From CAMEON01 sp045128275 (lineage in GTDB: Bacteria; Bacillota; Clostridia; Oscillospirales; CAG-272), in NCBI GenBank assembly GCA_045128275.1, contig JBGVRH010000059.1, forward strand, positions 17,229-81,228: a stretch of 64,000 bases of DNA, given 5' to 3'. A program made the position numbers and the translations under genes. Shown here piece by piece: positions 7,730 through 15,859 of this stretch; position 1 is the stretch's first letter; every line of letters starts with the position of its first letter. The notes below the pieces were generated by a model. The model was not told the origin of the DNA. It ran no database searches and was given only the letters and a program-made list of their open reading frames with translations.

Positions 7730-9781
7730 ATGAATTCCAATGAAAATCTCCATACACCCGATGAAAAGGAAGCGGCTGCGGCTCCCCGCAGAGCCAATCG
7801 ATTCCCCGGCCTGAAGCGACGCTTCTGCCTGGGCTTGATTGATGTCCTTTGCTTTGTTGCAGCCTATGCCTTCAACTCGATGTTCCTGGCTATTGCCTTC
7901 CAGATTCCCGTAGGCGAGCTTCTTCTCCGCTGGCCCAACGCCGTGATCCTCATTGGCTTTATCATGGCGGGACGGCTTCTGACCAAGGTTTACCGCAACG
8001 TATGGCGGTATCCCAACGTCCGCGCCTACATCACCATGGTGGTTTCGGATATGTGCAGCGGCGGTCTGGGCTTCCTGTTCACCTACGCCCTGTCTCACAT
8101 GGGTGTCAGCAAGGTTCACATCGACTTCTGGGAGACCTTTTGCGTGCTGGCGCTCTACGATCTGAGCACCCTGGTGCTGCGCTTTGCTTATCAGCTGGCT
8201 CATCAGAACCGTCACAAGGGTGAGCGGGTCAGCGGTGAGGTCGGCAACATGAACAAGATCGGCATCGCCATCGTGGGCGCGGGGCAGGTGGGCTGTCACC
8301 TGGCCGAGGAGCTGCGGAATAACCCTTCCTCCCATTACCGTCCCGTTTGCTTCATTGACCGGAATAGAGAAAAGATCGGTATGCGTGTCGCGGACCTCAA
8401 CGTCTACGCCGAGGACGATCGCATTCTGAGCAGACTGAAGGCTCTGCCCGTCCAGGAGGTCTTCATCGCCATCACCGATATTTCCGCGGAAGAAAGCCAG
8501 CGTCTCATCAAGCTCTACGGTGAGGCCGGCTACAAGGTCAAGGTCTACGACTTCCCCACCCGTGATATCAGCGATACCGGTTCCGCTCCCGCCCGCCGCA
8601 TGGTGCGCGAGCTTCAGCTGGAGGATCTTCTGGGGCGCGAGTCCCTGGAGAACAAGATCAATCCCGAGGAGCTGAAGAGCTACTACGAGGGTCGGGTCAT
8701 CCTGGTCACCGGCGGCGGCGGCTCCATCGGCTCCGAGCTGTGCCGTCAGATCGCCAGGTGCAGCCCCAAGAAGCTGATCATCCTGGATATCTACGAGAAC
8801 AACGCCTACGCCATCCAGCAGGAGTTGATCCGCAAATACGGAGACAGCCTGGATCTGGCGGTGGAGATCGCCTCGGTCCGTGACGTGGCCCGTATGGATT
8901 GTATCTTCGATCACTACCGTCCCCAGATCGTTTTCCACGCCGCCGCCCACAAGCACGTCCCCCTCATGGAGCACAGCTCCTGCGAGGCCATCAAGAACAA
9001 CGTCATGGGTACCTATAACGCCGCCAATATGGCCGAAAAGTACGGTGCCGAGCGCTTCGTTCTGATCTCCACCGACAAGGCGGTGAATCCCACCAACGTC
9101 ATGGGCGCCTCCAAGCGGATGTGCGAGATGGTGGTGCTGTGCCGCGCGGACAGCAAGACCGAGTTCACCGCCGTGCGCTTCGGTAACGTCCTGGGCTCCA
9201 ACGGCTCGGTCATCCCCCTGTTCCGCTCCCAGATCGAGCAGGGCGGCCCCGTGACCATTACCGACAAGCGCATCATCCGCTACTTCATGACCATCCCCGA
9301 GGCCAGCCGCCTGGTGATGATGGCGGGCTCCATGGCCAAGGACGGCGAGCTGTTCGTCCTGGATATGGGCAAGCAGGTACATATCATTGATCTGGCCGAG
9401 AATATGATCCGCATGATGGGCTACGTGCCCTACAAGGACATTGACATCGTGGAGGTCGGTCTGCGCCCCGGCGAGAAGCTCTACGAGGAGCTGCTCATGG
9501 ACAAGGACAATCTGACCAAGACCTCCAACAGCCTTATTTTCATCGAAAATGACCTGGCTCCCACCCGCGAGGAGGTGGAGGAAAAGATCCGCATCCTGTG
9601 TGACGCCGTCAAGGCCACCGAGCATGAGCTGGCCAGCCCCTGCATCAAGGAGGCTATGAAGCGGGTTGTGCCCACCTTCCACGATCCCGAGGAGGTCAAC
9701 TGCAAGGCCGCCGAGACCCGCGAGATGAAGGAAGCCAACGGCGGGGAAGCTCCCGTCGAGGCAGGCGCGACTGTATCGTAA
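7730..9781 (+). CDS. Membrane-anchored nucleoside-diphosphate-sugar 4,6-dehydratase (PglF/CapD/FlaA1 family)
   Basis: Members of this family make UDP-4-keto-6-deoxy sugars for capsule, teichuronic-like polymers or protein glycosylation. The 683-residue protein has four predicted membrane segments at about 35-155, a first Rossmann domain (VGAGQVGCHLAEEL, about 180-290) and an SDR domain with VTGGGGSIGSELCRQI near residue 325. The segment STDKAVNPTNVMGASKR shows the Thr-Met-Lys arrangement of PglF-type dehydratases, where Met replaces the usual SDR tyrosine. It is followed by RFGNVLGSNGSVIPLF and a conserved C terminus. GGAGG lies at the proper spacing before ATG 7730. The exact sugar substrate cannot be read from sequence. 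Confidence 0.92.
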   Translation: MNSNENLHTPDEKEAAAAPRRANRFPGLKRRFCLGLIDVLCFVAAYAFNSMFLAIAFQIPVGELLLRWPNAVILIGFIMAGRLLTKVYRNVWRYPNVRAYITMVVSDMCSGGLGFLFTYALSHMGVSKVHIDFWETFCVLALYDLSTLVLRFAYQLAHQNRHKGERVSGEVGNMNKIGIAIVGAGQVGCHLAEELRNNPSSHYRPVCFIDRNREKIGMRVADLNVYAEDDRILSRLKALPVQEVFIAITDISAEESQRLIKLYGEAGYKVKVYDFPTRDISDTGSAPARRMVRELQLEDLLGRESLENKINPEELKSYYEGRVILVTGGGGSIGSELCRQIARCSPKKLIILDIYENNAYAIQQELIRKYGDSLDLAVEIASVRDVARMDCIFDHYRPQIVFHAAAHKHVPLMEHSSCEAIKNNVMGTYNAANMAEKYGAERFVLISTDKAVNPTNVMGASKRMCEMVVLCRADSKTEFTAVRFGNVLGSNGSVIPLFRSQIEQGGPVTITDKRIIRYFMTIPEASRLVMMAGSMAKDGELFVLDMGKQVHIIDLAENMIRMMGYVPYKDIDIVEVGLRPGEKLYEELLMDKDNLTKTSNSLIFIENDLAPTREEVEEKIRILCDAVKATEHELASPCIKEAMKRVVPTFHDPEEVNCKAAETREMKEANGGEAPVEAGATVS

Positions 9782-9798
9782 GCCGAGAAGGCAAAAAG

Positions 9799-9834
9799 AA
9801 GGCATCCTCCCAAGAGACGGGAGGATGCCTTTTA
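9799..9834 (+). terminator. Intrinsic terminator after the dehydratase gene
   Basis: A 13-bp stem AAGGCATCCTCCC/GGGAGGATGCCTT with a 7-base loop, followed by a T-rich stretch, 18 bases after the stop codon. Confidence 0.92.
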
Positions 9835-9880
9835 TGTTGATTCGGTTACGGTGTTATACGAAAAGCTTGAACATATTTTA

Positions 9881-9978
9881 CCCTCTCACCCGCTTCGCGG
9901 GAGCTCTCCCAAAGGGAGAGCCTTTCAAGAGCCTCCCCCCTTGGGGGAGGTGGCATGCCGTAGGCATGACGGAGAGGG
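9881..9978. repeat. Dispersed CCCTCTCACC hairpin repeat (copy F)
   Basis: It starts CCCTCTCACCCGCTTCGCGG and ends GGAGAGGG, with inner hairpins GCTCTCCC-AAA-GGGAGAGC and CCTCCCCCC-TT-GGGGGAGG. It is homologous to the core of the element at 1715-1848. It is noncoding and sits between convergent genes. Confidence 0.7.
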
Positions 9979-10013
9979 CAGATAAGGATCAAACTTTTCA
10001 TTGGGAATTCGTA

Positions 10014-11144
10014 TTATTCCCACATTCTGCGTACCGGCTTGTGCGCCTTCACCGAATGCACCATGCCCACCAGGATGTAGGAGGCCAGCAGGGAGGAGCC
10101 GCCACAGGAGAGGAAGGGGAGGGTGATGCCCACCACAGGGAGAATGGCCAGGCACATACCCACGTTCTCTAAGGTCTGGGCGATGATGACCGCCGCCACA
10201 CCCACCGAAATGAGCATACCGTAGTCGTGGCAGGATTCCCGGGCGATCCAGAGGATCCGCATGACCAGAACGGCCAGGGTGATAATGACCAGAAGGCCAC
10301 CGATGAAGCCGAACTTCTCGCAGACCGTGGCCAGGATGAAGTCAGTGTGGGAGGCGGTCAGCTCCTCGTAGTCGCCGCCGTTCTGCCAGCCGACACCCAG
10401 GAGACCGCCGTTCTCAATGCACTGCTTGGAGAGGAGAGGCTGCCAGCCCTTGTCCTTGGGATCCAGGGCGGGGTTGAAGCCCACCACGATGCGATCCTGC
10501 TGGTAGGTGGCCAGGAAGTCCCACAGGAAGGGAAAGGCCACCGCGACGGCTCCGCCCACCCCCGCGAAGTAGCCCCAATGGAGTCCCGCGCAAAAGAGCA
10601 TGATGAGCACCAGCACCATGTAAACCAGCGCCACGCCCAGGTCGCCCGAGACCAGGATCAGCCCCACGATGAGCAGGGCGTGAGCCCCCAGGAGCAGGAG
10701 GGTCTTGAGCTTGTTGATGGAGGCGCGCACCGTGTGGAGATGCTTGGCAAAGGTGCAGATAAAGGTGATCTTAACGAATTCGGAGGGCTGGATGGCGATG
10801 CCGATGACGGGGATGGTGAGCCAGCTCTTGTTGGCGGTCTCCATGCCCGCGCCGGTGTCACCCGCCACCAGGGTCAGACCCAAAAGTCCCACCGAGAAGA
10901 TGAGCATGAACATCCACAGCCGATCCAGGATGAGATGGTAGTCCAGATTGGCCACAATGAAGGTGAGGATCACCCCCACCACCGCCATGGCAAACTGCAT
11001 CTTCAGCTTACTCATGCCGAAGTTGTCCACCGCGCCGTATACCGTCACCAGACTGATGACCGACAGCACCGTGGTGCAGAGCAGAAGCACCCAATCCACG
11101 CGGCGGACAGCGTCGGTCAAAAATAGTTTGATCTTTTCGCCCAT
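10014..11144 (-). CDS. rodA: RodA/FtsW-type peptidoglycan glycosyltransferase
   Basis: SEDS-family polytopic membrane enzyme that polymerises lipid II during cell elongation. The 376-residue protein has about ten membrane segments and the family signatures: IPVIGIAIQPSEFVKI (the QPSE motif), LILVSGDLGVALVY (SxxDLG), a long extracytoplasmic loop with the catalytic-Asp region around QQDRIVVGFNPALDP, and near the C terminus VGITLPFLSCGGSSLLASYI. These match RodA/FtsW/SpoVE, and the short C-terminal tail favours RodA. The start at MGEKIKLF (11142-11144) is chosen because AAAGGAG precedes it; an in-frame extension of 34 residues lies in repeat sequence. No partner penicillin-binding protein is adjacent. 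Confidence 0.92.
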   Translation of the reverse strand: MGEKIKLFLTDAVRRVDWVLLLCTTVLSVISLVTVYGAVDNFGMSKLKMQFAMAVVGVILTFIVANLDYHLILDRLWMFMLIFSVGLLGLTLVAGDTGAGMETANKSWLTIPVIGIAIQPSEFVKITFICTFAKHLHTVRASINKLKTLLLLGAHALLIVGLILVSGDLGVALVYMVLVLIMLFCAGLHWGYFAGVGGAVAVAFPFLWDFLATYQQDRIVVGFNPALDPKDKGWQPLLSKQCIENGGLLGVGWQNGGDYEELTASHTDFILATVCEKFGFIGGLLVIITLAVLVMRILWIARESCHDYGMLISVGVAAVIIAQTLENVGMCLAILPVVGITLPFLSCGGSSLLASYILVGMVHSVKAHKPVRRMWE

Positions 11145-11159
11145 GGGGGTGCTCCTTTC

Positions 11160-11358
11160 TTCGAATTTGGGTTTGAGGGGGTCTTCACGCCCGAAGGGCA
11201 TCGTTCCTCTCCGTTGCGCCCGACGGGCGCACATCAGTTGCCCCATCGGGGCAACATCATTTCACTGCGGGTCACCGCGGTGAATATCATTGCGCCTGCG
11301 GTTTCATCCGCGGCGCACATCGTTTGCGGTTGATCGGAACGATAAACCGCAATTTATC
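11160..11358. repeat. Dispersed element E: six-hairpin array with CATCATT linkers
   Basis: The ends TTCGAATTTGGGTTTG (11160-11175) and CGATAAACCGCAATTTATC (11340-11358) are imperfect inverted copies and resemble the ends of elements at 1655, 21826, 34141 and 63841. Between them are successive hairpins at 11189-11199, 11215-11231, 11238-11254, 11261-11284, 11291-11317 and 11324-11352. Their stems differ in sequence, and most of the linkers are variants of CATCATT. The element fills the proS-rodA gap and is not coding. Confidence 0.7.
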
Positions 11359-11386
11359 AAAAGGGAGAGCGGTCGCCCTCCCTTTT
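11359..11386 (-). terminator. Intrinsic terminator of proS
   Basis: A 9-bp stem AAAAGGGAG/CTCCCTTTT around a 10-base loop, 12 bases beyond the proS stop. It reads as a terminator in the proS direction with a T-rich 3' side. Confidence 0.82.
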
Positions 11387-11397
11387 TCAGATTTCAA

Positions 11398-12840
11398 TTA
11401 ATACTGACGGCCCCAAACAACCAGGTGCTTGGCGGGCTTACCGCAGCAAGCGCAGACGTCGGAGGGCTTTTCGTGCTCGCCGAAGGGGATGCAGCGGGAC
11501 TTCACACCGCCGGTCTCATCCTTGATCTGCTCCTCGCAGGCGGTCTCACCGCACCACATAGCCTTGATGTAGCCGGGCTTGTTGGCGGCGATCTCCAAAA
11601 ACTCCTCGTGGTTGTGAGCGATGTGGGTCTTCTCGGCCAGGTTCTTCTCGCAGCGGGAAACCAGCTCGTTGTGCACCTGATCCAGCATAGCCTGCACCTC
11701 GGCCTCCACGTTGTCCAGAGACACGAAGCTCTTCTCGCGGGTCACGCGGCTGACCAGCACGCAGGAGTTGTTCTCGATATCGCGGGGGCCGATCTCCAGA
11801 CGGACGGGCACGCCCTTCATCTCATACTGGCTGAACTTCCAGCCGGCGGAGTTGTCGCTGTCATCCAGCTTGACGCGGATACCGGCGGCGGCGAGACGAT
11901 CCTTGATGGCATTGGCATTCTCCAGCACGCCGGGCTTATGCTGGGCGGCGGGGATGATGACCACCTGGATGGGGGCGATGCGGGGAGGCAGGATCAGACC
12001 ATTGTCGTCACCGTGAGCCATGATGATGGCACCGATCATACGGGTGGACACGCCCCAAGAGGTCTGATGGGGGTGCTTGACGGTGTTGTCGCGGTCGGTG
12101 AAGGTGATGTCGAAGGCCTCGGCAAATCCGGTGCCGAAGTAGTGGGAGGTACCGCCCTGGAGCGCGACACCGTTGTGCATCATGGGCTCGATGGTGTAGG
12201 TCTCCACGGCACCCGCGAACTTCTCCTTCTCGGTCTTCTGACCCGTGATGGCGGGGATAGCCAGGGAGTCGCGGTAGAAGTCCTCGTAGACCTTCAGCAT
12301 CTGAATGGTCTCGGCGCGGGCCTCGTCCTCGGTGGCGTGCATGGTGTGACCCTCCTGCCAGAGGAATTCCGAGGTGCGGAGGAAGGGACGGGTGGTCTTC
12401 TCCCAGCGGACCACGTTGCACCACTGGTTGTACAGCTTGGGCAGGTCGCGGTAGGAGTGGATGATGTCCTTGTAATGCTCACAGAACAGGGTCTCGGAGG
12501 TGGGGCGCACGATGAGGCGCTCGGAGAGGGTGTTCTGACCGCCGATGGTGACCACGGCGCACTCGGGAGCGAAGCCCTCCACGTGATCCTTCTCCTTCTG
12601 GAGCAGGCTCTCGGGGATGAACATGGGCATATAGACGTTCTCATGACCCAGAGCCTTGAAGCGGGCGTCCAGATCCTTCTGGATGTTCTCCCAGATGGCG
12701 TAGCCATAGGGGCGGATGACCATACAGCCCTTCACGCCGGAGTAGTCCACCAGCTCGGCCTTCTTGACCACGTCGGTGTACCACTGGGCGAAATCTACGT
12801 CCATGGAGGTGATTTGTTCTACGAATTTATCCTTTGCCAT
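11398..12840 (-). CDS. proS: Prolyl-tRNA synthetase, short archaeal/eukaryote-like type
   Basis: Class II aminoacyl-tRNA synthetase charging tRNA-Pro. The 480-residue size, the absence of the inserted editing domain, and the C-terminal zinc-like module (MWCGETACEEQ, then SRCIPF and VCACCGKPAKHLVVWGRQY ending in tyrosine) mark the archaeal/eukaryote-like ProRS form found in many Clostridia. Motif 2 is seen at QWCNVVRWEKTTRPFLRTSEFLWQEG (given here as its span, about residues 135-160) and motif 3 around TSWGVSTRMIGAIIMAHGDD. ATG 12838-12840 follows AAAGGA. It has its own promoter and terminator. No T-box is visible upstream. Confidence 0.94.
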   Translation of the reverse strand: MAKDKFVEQITSMDVDFAQWYTDVVKKAELVDYSGVKGCMVIRPYGYAIWENIQKDLDARFKALGHENVYMPMFIPESLLQKEKDHVEGFAPECAVVTIGGQNTLSERLIVRPTSETLFCEHYKDIIHSYRDLPKLYNQWCNVVRWEKTTRPFLRTSEFLWQEGHTMHATEDEARAETIQMLKVYEDFYRDSLAIPAITGQKTEKEKFAGAVETYTIEPMMHNGVALQGGTSHYFGTGFAEAFDITFTDRDNTVKHPHQTSWGVSTRMIGAIIMAHGDDNGLILPPRIAPIQVVIIPAAQHKPGVLENANAIKDRLAAAGIRVKLDDSDNSAGWKFSQYEMKGVPVRLEIGPRDIENNSCVLVSRVTREKSFVSLDNVEAEVQAMLDQVHNELVSRCEKNLAEKTHIAHNHEEFLEIAANKPGYIKAMWCGETACEEQIKDETGGVKSRCIPFGEHEKPSDVCACCGKPAKHLVVWGRQY

Positions 12841-12882
12841 TGTTGTAATGTCCTTTCTTGGCGAAATATCAATAGATAATTT

Positions 12883-12911
12883 ATTATACCGCATAAGGAG
12901 GAATTTGTCAA
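12883..12911 (-). promoter_or_regulatory. Sigma-A promoter of proS
   Basis: TTGACA and TATAAT with a 17-base spacer on the minus strand. The bases upstream of the -35 (CCCCCATCCCCC) are nearly identical to those upstream of the first sigma-cassette promoter at 15762-15790. Confidence 0.85.
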
Positions 12912-12932
12912 GGGGGATGGGGGATTTTTTGC

Positions 12933-12967
12933 GAAAAAGAGGGTGTCTCCCAAGAAAAGAGACACCC
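12933..12967 (-). terminator. Intrinsic terminator of sigma cassette 1
   Basis: A 9-bp stem GGGTGTCTC/GAGACACCC followed on the minus strand by TCTTTTTCG, just past the LRR gene stop. Confidence 0.88.
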
Positions 12968-12973
12968 AAAAAA

Positions 12974-15106
12974 CTATTTGTTGAGAAATAGAATGCCATC
13001 GGTACAGGATATCCCTGATGAACCTATCCCGCCAAAGCAGCCGTCCCCCTTTTCGATGGCCTCCCATTCGGCCTTCGTACCATCGAACCGCGCGTTGACA
13101 CTACTGTTCGCAAAGCACTGCTCACCCAGATAAGAAACCGATTTGGGAATACGGATATCCAACGATGTTGCGTTATTCATATCCATCCAAGAAAAGGCTA
13201 AATGTCCAATATGCGTGATACCTTCAGGGAGAATTACACTATTCAACAAAGGACATTTCAAGAACAACCCTTCCGCAATCCGGGTCATACCCGCGGGCAA
13301 TTCAGCGGATAACAGATTGCTACAGCCCGTGAACGCGTACGCGCCCACGTTGGTTATCCCTTCGGGGAGGCAGATCGCGGTCAGGCCGTGGCAAAGCCCA
13401 AAAGCGTACTCTTCAATTGTTGTCATTCCGACACGCAACGGGAGATCGGTTAGGGCAGAGCATTGATAGAACGCATAGGCTCCTACGGTCGTTACCGCAT
13501 CCGGCAGATGAACGGCACGAAGGGAGGTACAACCGTAAAAGAAACGATCGGGAATACGTGTTATGGTGTCGGAGAAGGTGAAGGAGGTCAGTTGGGTATT
13601 ATCCTCAAAGGCTCCCCCCACCACAATGCACACATCCTTGTGAAGGCCGGCTGTGGTTACATCCTTACGGCCAAATGCGAGGATAGCGTACGGGTTCTCT
13701 CCAATTGCCAGATAGTAACCCCCGTCATACTCGGTATAAGAAAGAGAGGAGCACCCGCGGAAGGCGTGGTAGCCAATATGGGTCAATCCGTCAGAAAGAG
13801 ATAGTTCGGAAAGAGAGGAACACTCCGTGAAGGCCTCGGGACCGATGTGGGTCAAGCCGGCGGTGTTCTGTACCGCGGCCAGTTGCGTACAGTCTGCGAA
13901 GGCCATAGATTCAATTTTCGTTACACTGTAGGGCAGACGAAGTTCCTTCAGAGCGGTGTGGGCGAATGCCGTGGAACCGATCGTGGTCACCGAATCAGGG
14001 AGTGTGATCGCGGCGAGAGGAGTGTTTACTGCGAAGCACGCGGGGATAGTCGGGAGTTGGATTCCCTCCCCGAAGGTGATCTCGGTCAGGGTGGTCACGC
14101 CCTCGAAGGCGTTTTGACCAATCTCGGTCACGGATGCGGGAATGTGTATTTTGGTGATCCTGCGGCAATAGGCAAAGGCACTTTTTCCGATGGAGGTAAG
14201 ACCGTCAGGCAGGGCAAAGCCTTCGGGCAAATTGCATTCCGAAAAAGCCATCTCGCCGATCGATGTCAGCTTTTCGGGCCATACGAGGGAATCAAAGCTG
14301 CCGGAGAAGGCGTTCTTTCCGATGGCAATGACCAGATCCCCCTCTGGCGAGTAGTTGGGAATCACCATATCTCCCCGTACCCGTCCCGCGTCCTTGACAC
14401 AGCAGGTGCCGTCACCGTAGGAGGTGAACTCCATGCCCGTCATGCTTTCACCGCACACAGAGCAGGAACGGCCGTCAAAGGTATGCAAGCCCGCAGGCAT
14501 ATCCTCGTCCTCGGTTTTACCGCAAAGGGAGCATTCACGGGTGCGAACACCTGTCTCCGTGCAGGTGGGCACCGCGGCAAATTGCCAATTACCGAAAGTG
14601 TGTGCACAGGATTCGGGATCGGGCTTGGTTTCGGTCTCTGTTTCGCTTTCGGACTCGGTGTCGCTTCCGCTCTCGGCGGCGGTCTCACTTTCGGATTCAC
14701 TGTCGGTCTCGGGTTTGCTTTCGGTCTCGCGTTCACCTTCGTCGGTCATAGCATCTGTGGTGGTACTCTCCTCCGTTTCAAAGGAGGTCACGTCTCCCGA
14801 TTCCACAGGCGGCAGATCCCCGCCCTTACCGAAGAAGAACACCCCCGCGGCCACACCCGCGGCCACAACTACGCCCGCCGCCAGGGCGATCCAACCGCCC
14901 TTGGCGACCCACGCCCCAAAGCCCGTCTTAACGGTGGTCTCGGTGTGGGACAACGAGTATAAGGTAGACGGATCCACAGCTGCGCCGCTCGCCGCGCCCA
15001 CGGCTCCCGCCGCGCCCACAGCCACAAGCCCCAGCTTCGCGCCCACTTCGGTGATGTACTCGTCACGAATGCCGTTCATGGCTTCCAAAATGATCTCTCT
15101 GCTCAT
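12974..15106 (-). CDS. Sigma-cassette 1 membrane partner with BspA-type LRR ectodomain
   Basis: Probable anti-sigma or sensor protein for the ECF sigma factor encoded just upstream. The 710 residues read: a short cytosolic start (MSREIILEAMNGIRDEYITE), an Ala/Gly-rich stretch, a conserved KTGFGAWVAKGGW block, one membrane span (about 71-93), a Glu/Ser/Thr-rich spacer (about 100-168), a cysteine-pair segment (about 169-225; CSLCGKTEDED, CSVCGESM) and then more than a dozen BspA-type leucine-rich repeats of the form SIGxxAFxxCxxLxxIxIP to the end. The ATG overlaps the sigma stop as ATGA. The topology is N-in, C-out. The first ~93 residues closely match the partner protein of cassette 2. The stop codon is TAG, unlike the TAA or TGA of the other genes. 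The anti-sigma role is inferred from gene order and architecture. Confidence 0.85.
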   Translation of the reverse strand: MSREIILEAMNGIRDEYITEVGAKLGLVAVGAAGAVGAASGAAVDPSTLYSLSHTETTVKTGFGAWVAKGGWIALAAGVVVAAGVAAGVFFFGKGGDLPPVESGDVTSFETEESTTTDAMTDEGERETESKPETDSESESETAAESGSDTESESETETETKPDPESCAHTFGNWQFAAVPTCTETGVRTRECSLCGKTEDEDMPAGLHTFDGRSCSVCGESMTGMEFTSYGDGTCCVKDAGRVRGDMVIPNYSPEGDLVIAIGKNAFSGSFDSLVWPEKLTSIGEMAFSECNLPEGFALPDGLTSIGKSAFAYCRRITKIHIPASVTEIGQNAFEGVTTLTEITFGEGIQLPTIPACFAVNTPLAAITLPDSVTTIGSTAFAHTALKELRLPYSVTKIESMAFADCTQLAAVQNTAGLTHIGPEAFTECSSLSELSLSDGLTHIGYHAFRGCSSLSYTEYDGGYYLAIGENPYAILAFGRKDVTTAGLHKDVCIVVGGAFEDNTQLTSFTFSDTITRIPDRFFYGCTSLRAVHLPDAVTTVGAYAFYQCSALTDLPLRVGMTTIEEYAFGLCHGLTAICLPEGITNVGAYAFTGCSNLLSAELPAGMTRIAEGLFLKCPLLNSVILPEGITHIGHLAFSWMDMNNATSLDIRIPKSVSYLGEQCFANSSVNARFDGTKAEWEAIEKGDGCFGGIGSSGISCTDGILFLNK

Positions 15107-15645
15107 ACCCGATACCCCCTTTCCGCAAGGTACGCCCGTAGTTTCTCGCGGGTCTTGCTGAGCCGCTTATAGACCGTCTTGGGTGCCAGCTTCACGGCCT
15201 CCGCCAGCTCCTCCACGGGATAGGAGAACCAGTAGCGTCCCATAAAGATCACGCGGTCGCTCTCCTCCAGGTCGGCCAGAAAGCCGTTGAGCAGCTCGGC
15301 CAGCTCGCTTGCATCCTCCATGGAGGCGGGGATGCAGTTCTCCAGCTCGTCCAGGGGAAGGGTCATGTCCCGATCCCGCCGTTCTCTTCGCAGATCGCGG
15401 AGGCGATTGAGGGACAGGTTGCGGGCGATGCGGCAGACAAAGGCGCAGAGGGAGTCGGGCCTCGTGGGGGGGATGGTGTTCCAGGTCTTCAGGTAGGTGT
15501 CGTTGACGCACTCCTCGGCGTCGGGGCGGCTTTGCAGGATGTTCATGGACACCTGCATACAGGCTTTGCCGTAGCTCTTGTCGGTCTCGGCGATGGCCTG
15601 CTCGTTGCGGTCAAAATACAGAGCAATGATATCTTGGTCGTTCAT
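15103..15645 (-). CDS. ECF-type RNA polymerase sigma factor, cassette 1
   Basis: A 180-residue sigma-70-family factor with only regions 2 and 4, the size of extracytoplasmic-function sigmas. Region 2 includes SRPDAEECVNDTYLKTWNTIP, here about residues 39-59, and CAFVCRIARNLSLNRLRD. Region 4 is a helix-turn-helix ending PKTVYKRLSKTREKLRAYL. It is very similar to the sigma genes at 16825 and 19142 in region 2 but differs in the region 4 recognition helix. Its stop overlaps the start of the LRR membrane protein by four bases, the usual sigma/anti-sigma arrangement. Its own promoter is of the housekeeping type (15762-15790). Confidence 0.93.
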   Translation of the reverse strand: MNDQDIIALYFDRNEQAIAETDKSYGKACMQVSMNILQSRPDAEECVNDTYLKTWNTIPPTRPDSLCAFVCRIARNLSLNRLRDLRRERRDRDMTLPLDELENCIPASMEDASELAELLNGFLADLEESDRVIFMGRYWFSYPVEELAEAVKLAPKTVYKRLSKTREKLRAYLAERGYRV

Positions 15646-15677
15646 GTTTACCTCCTTGATGGGATCTCTGTACTCTA

Positions 15678-15689
15678 TATGACACCGTT
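15678..15689 (-). promoter_or_regulatory. Conserved leader motif AACGGTGTCATA, cassette 1
   Basis: The same 12 bases occur 32 bases upstream of the cassette 2 sigma start, and a variant, AAGAGTGTCAAT, occurs upstream of cassette 3. The motif lies downstream of the sigma-A promoter. It may be an operator or the -10 region of a self-activated ECF promoter. Confidence 0.45.
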
Positions 15690-15761
15690 CCCTGTCTTTT
15701 TTCTCCCGTTTTTGCAGAAAAAAACAAAGTTTTTCGGTAAATGCCGTTCGTATTCCCTTAT

Positions 15762-15790
15762 ATCATACGGCGTGGCGGAGGATTTGTCAA
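15762..15790 (-). promoter_or_regulatory. Sigma-A-like promoter, sigma cassette 1
   Basis: TTGACA and TATGAT separated by 17 bases on the minus strand. All three cassettes have this exact -35, spacing and -10. Confidence 0.82.
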
Positions 15791-15822
15791 GGGGATGGGG
15801 GATATTTTGCGAAAAAGGGGAC

Positions 15823-15851
15823 AAAAAAGGCCACCGCGCGGGGCGGTGGCC
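15823..15851 (-). terminator. Intrinsic terminator of sigma cassette 2
   Basis: A 9-bp stem GGCCACCGC/GCGGTGGCC followed on the minus strand by TTTTTT, directly beyond the cassette 2 membrane-protein stop. Confidence 0.92.
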
Positions 15852-15859
15852 TGTAGGGA

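Noticed and set aside
5579..9805. A 1,408-codon open frame on the minus strand opposite nagA and the dehydratase gene
   Set aside because: It is a codon-bias shadow: the plus-strand genes have clear motifs, starts and ribosome-binding sites, and the antisense translation is Gly/His/Leu/Val-rich with no family features.
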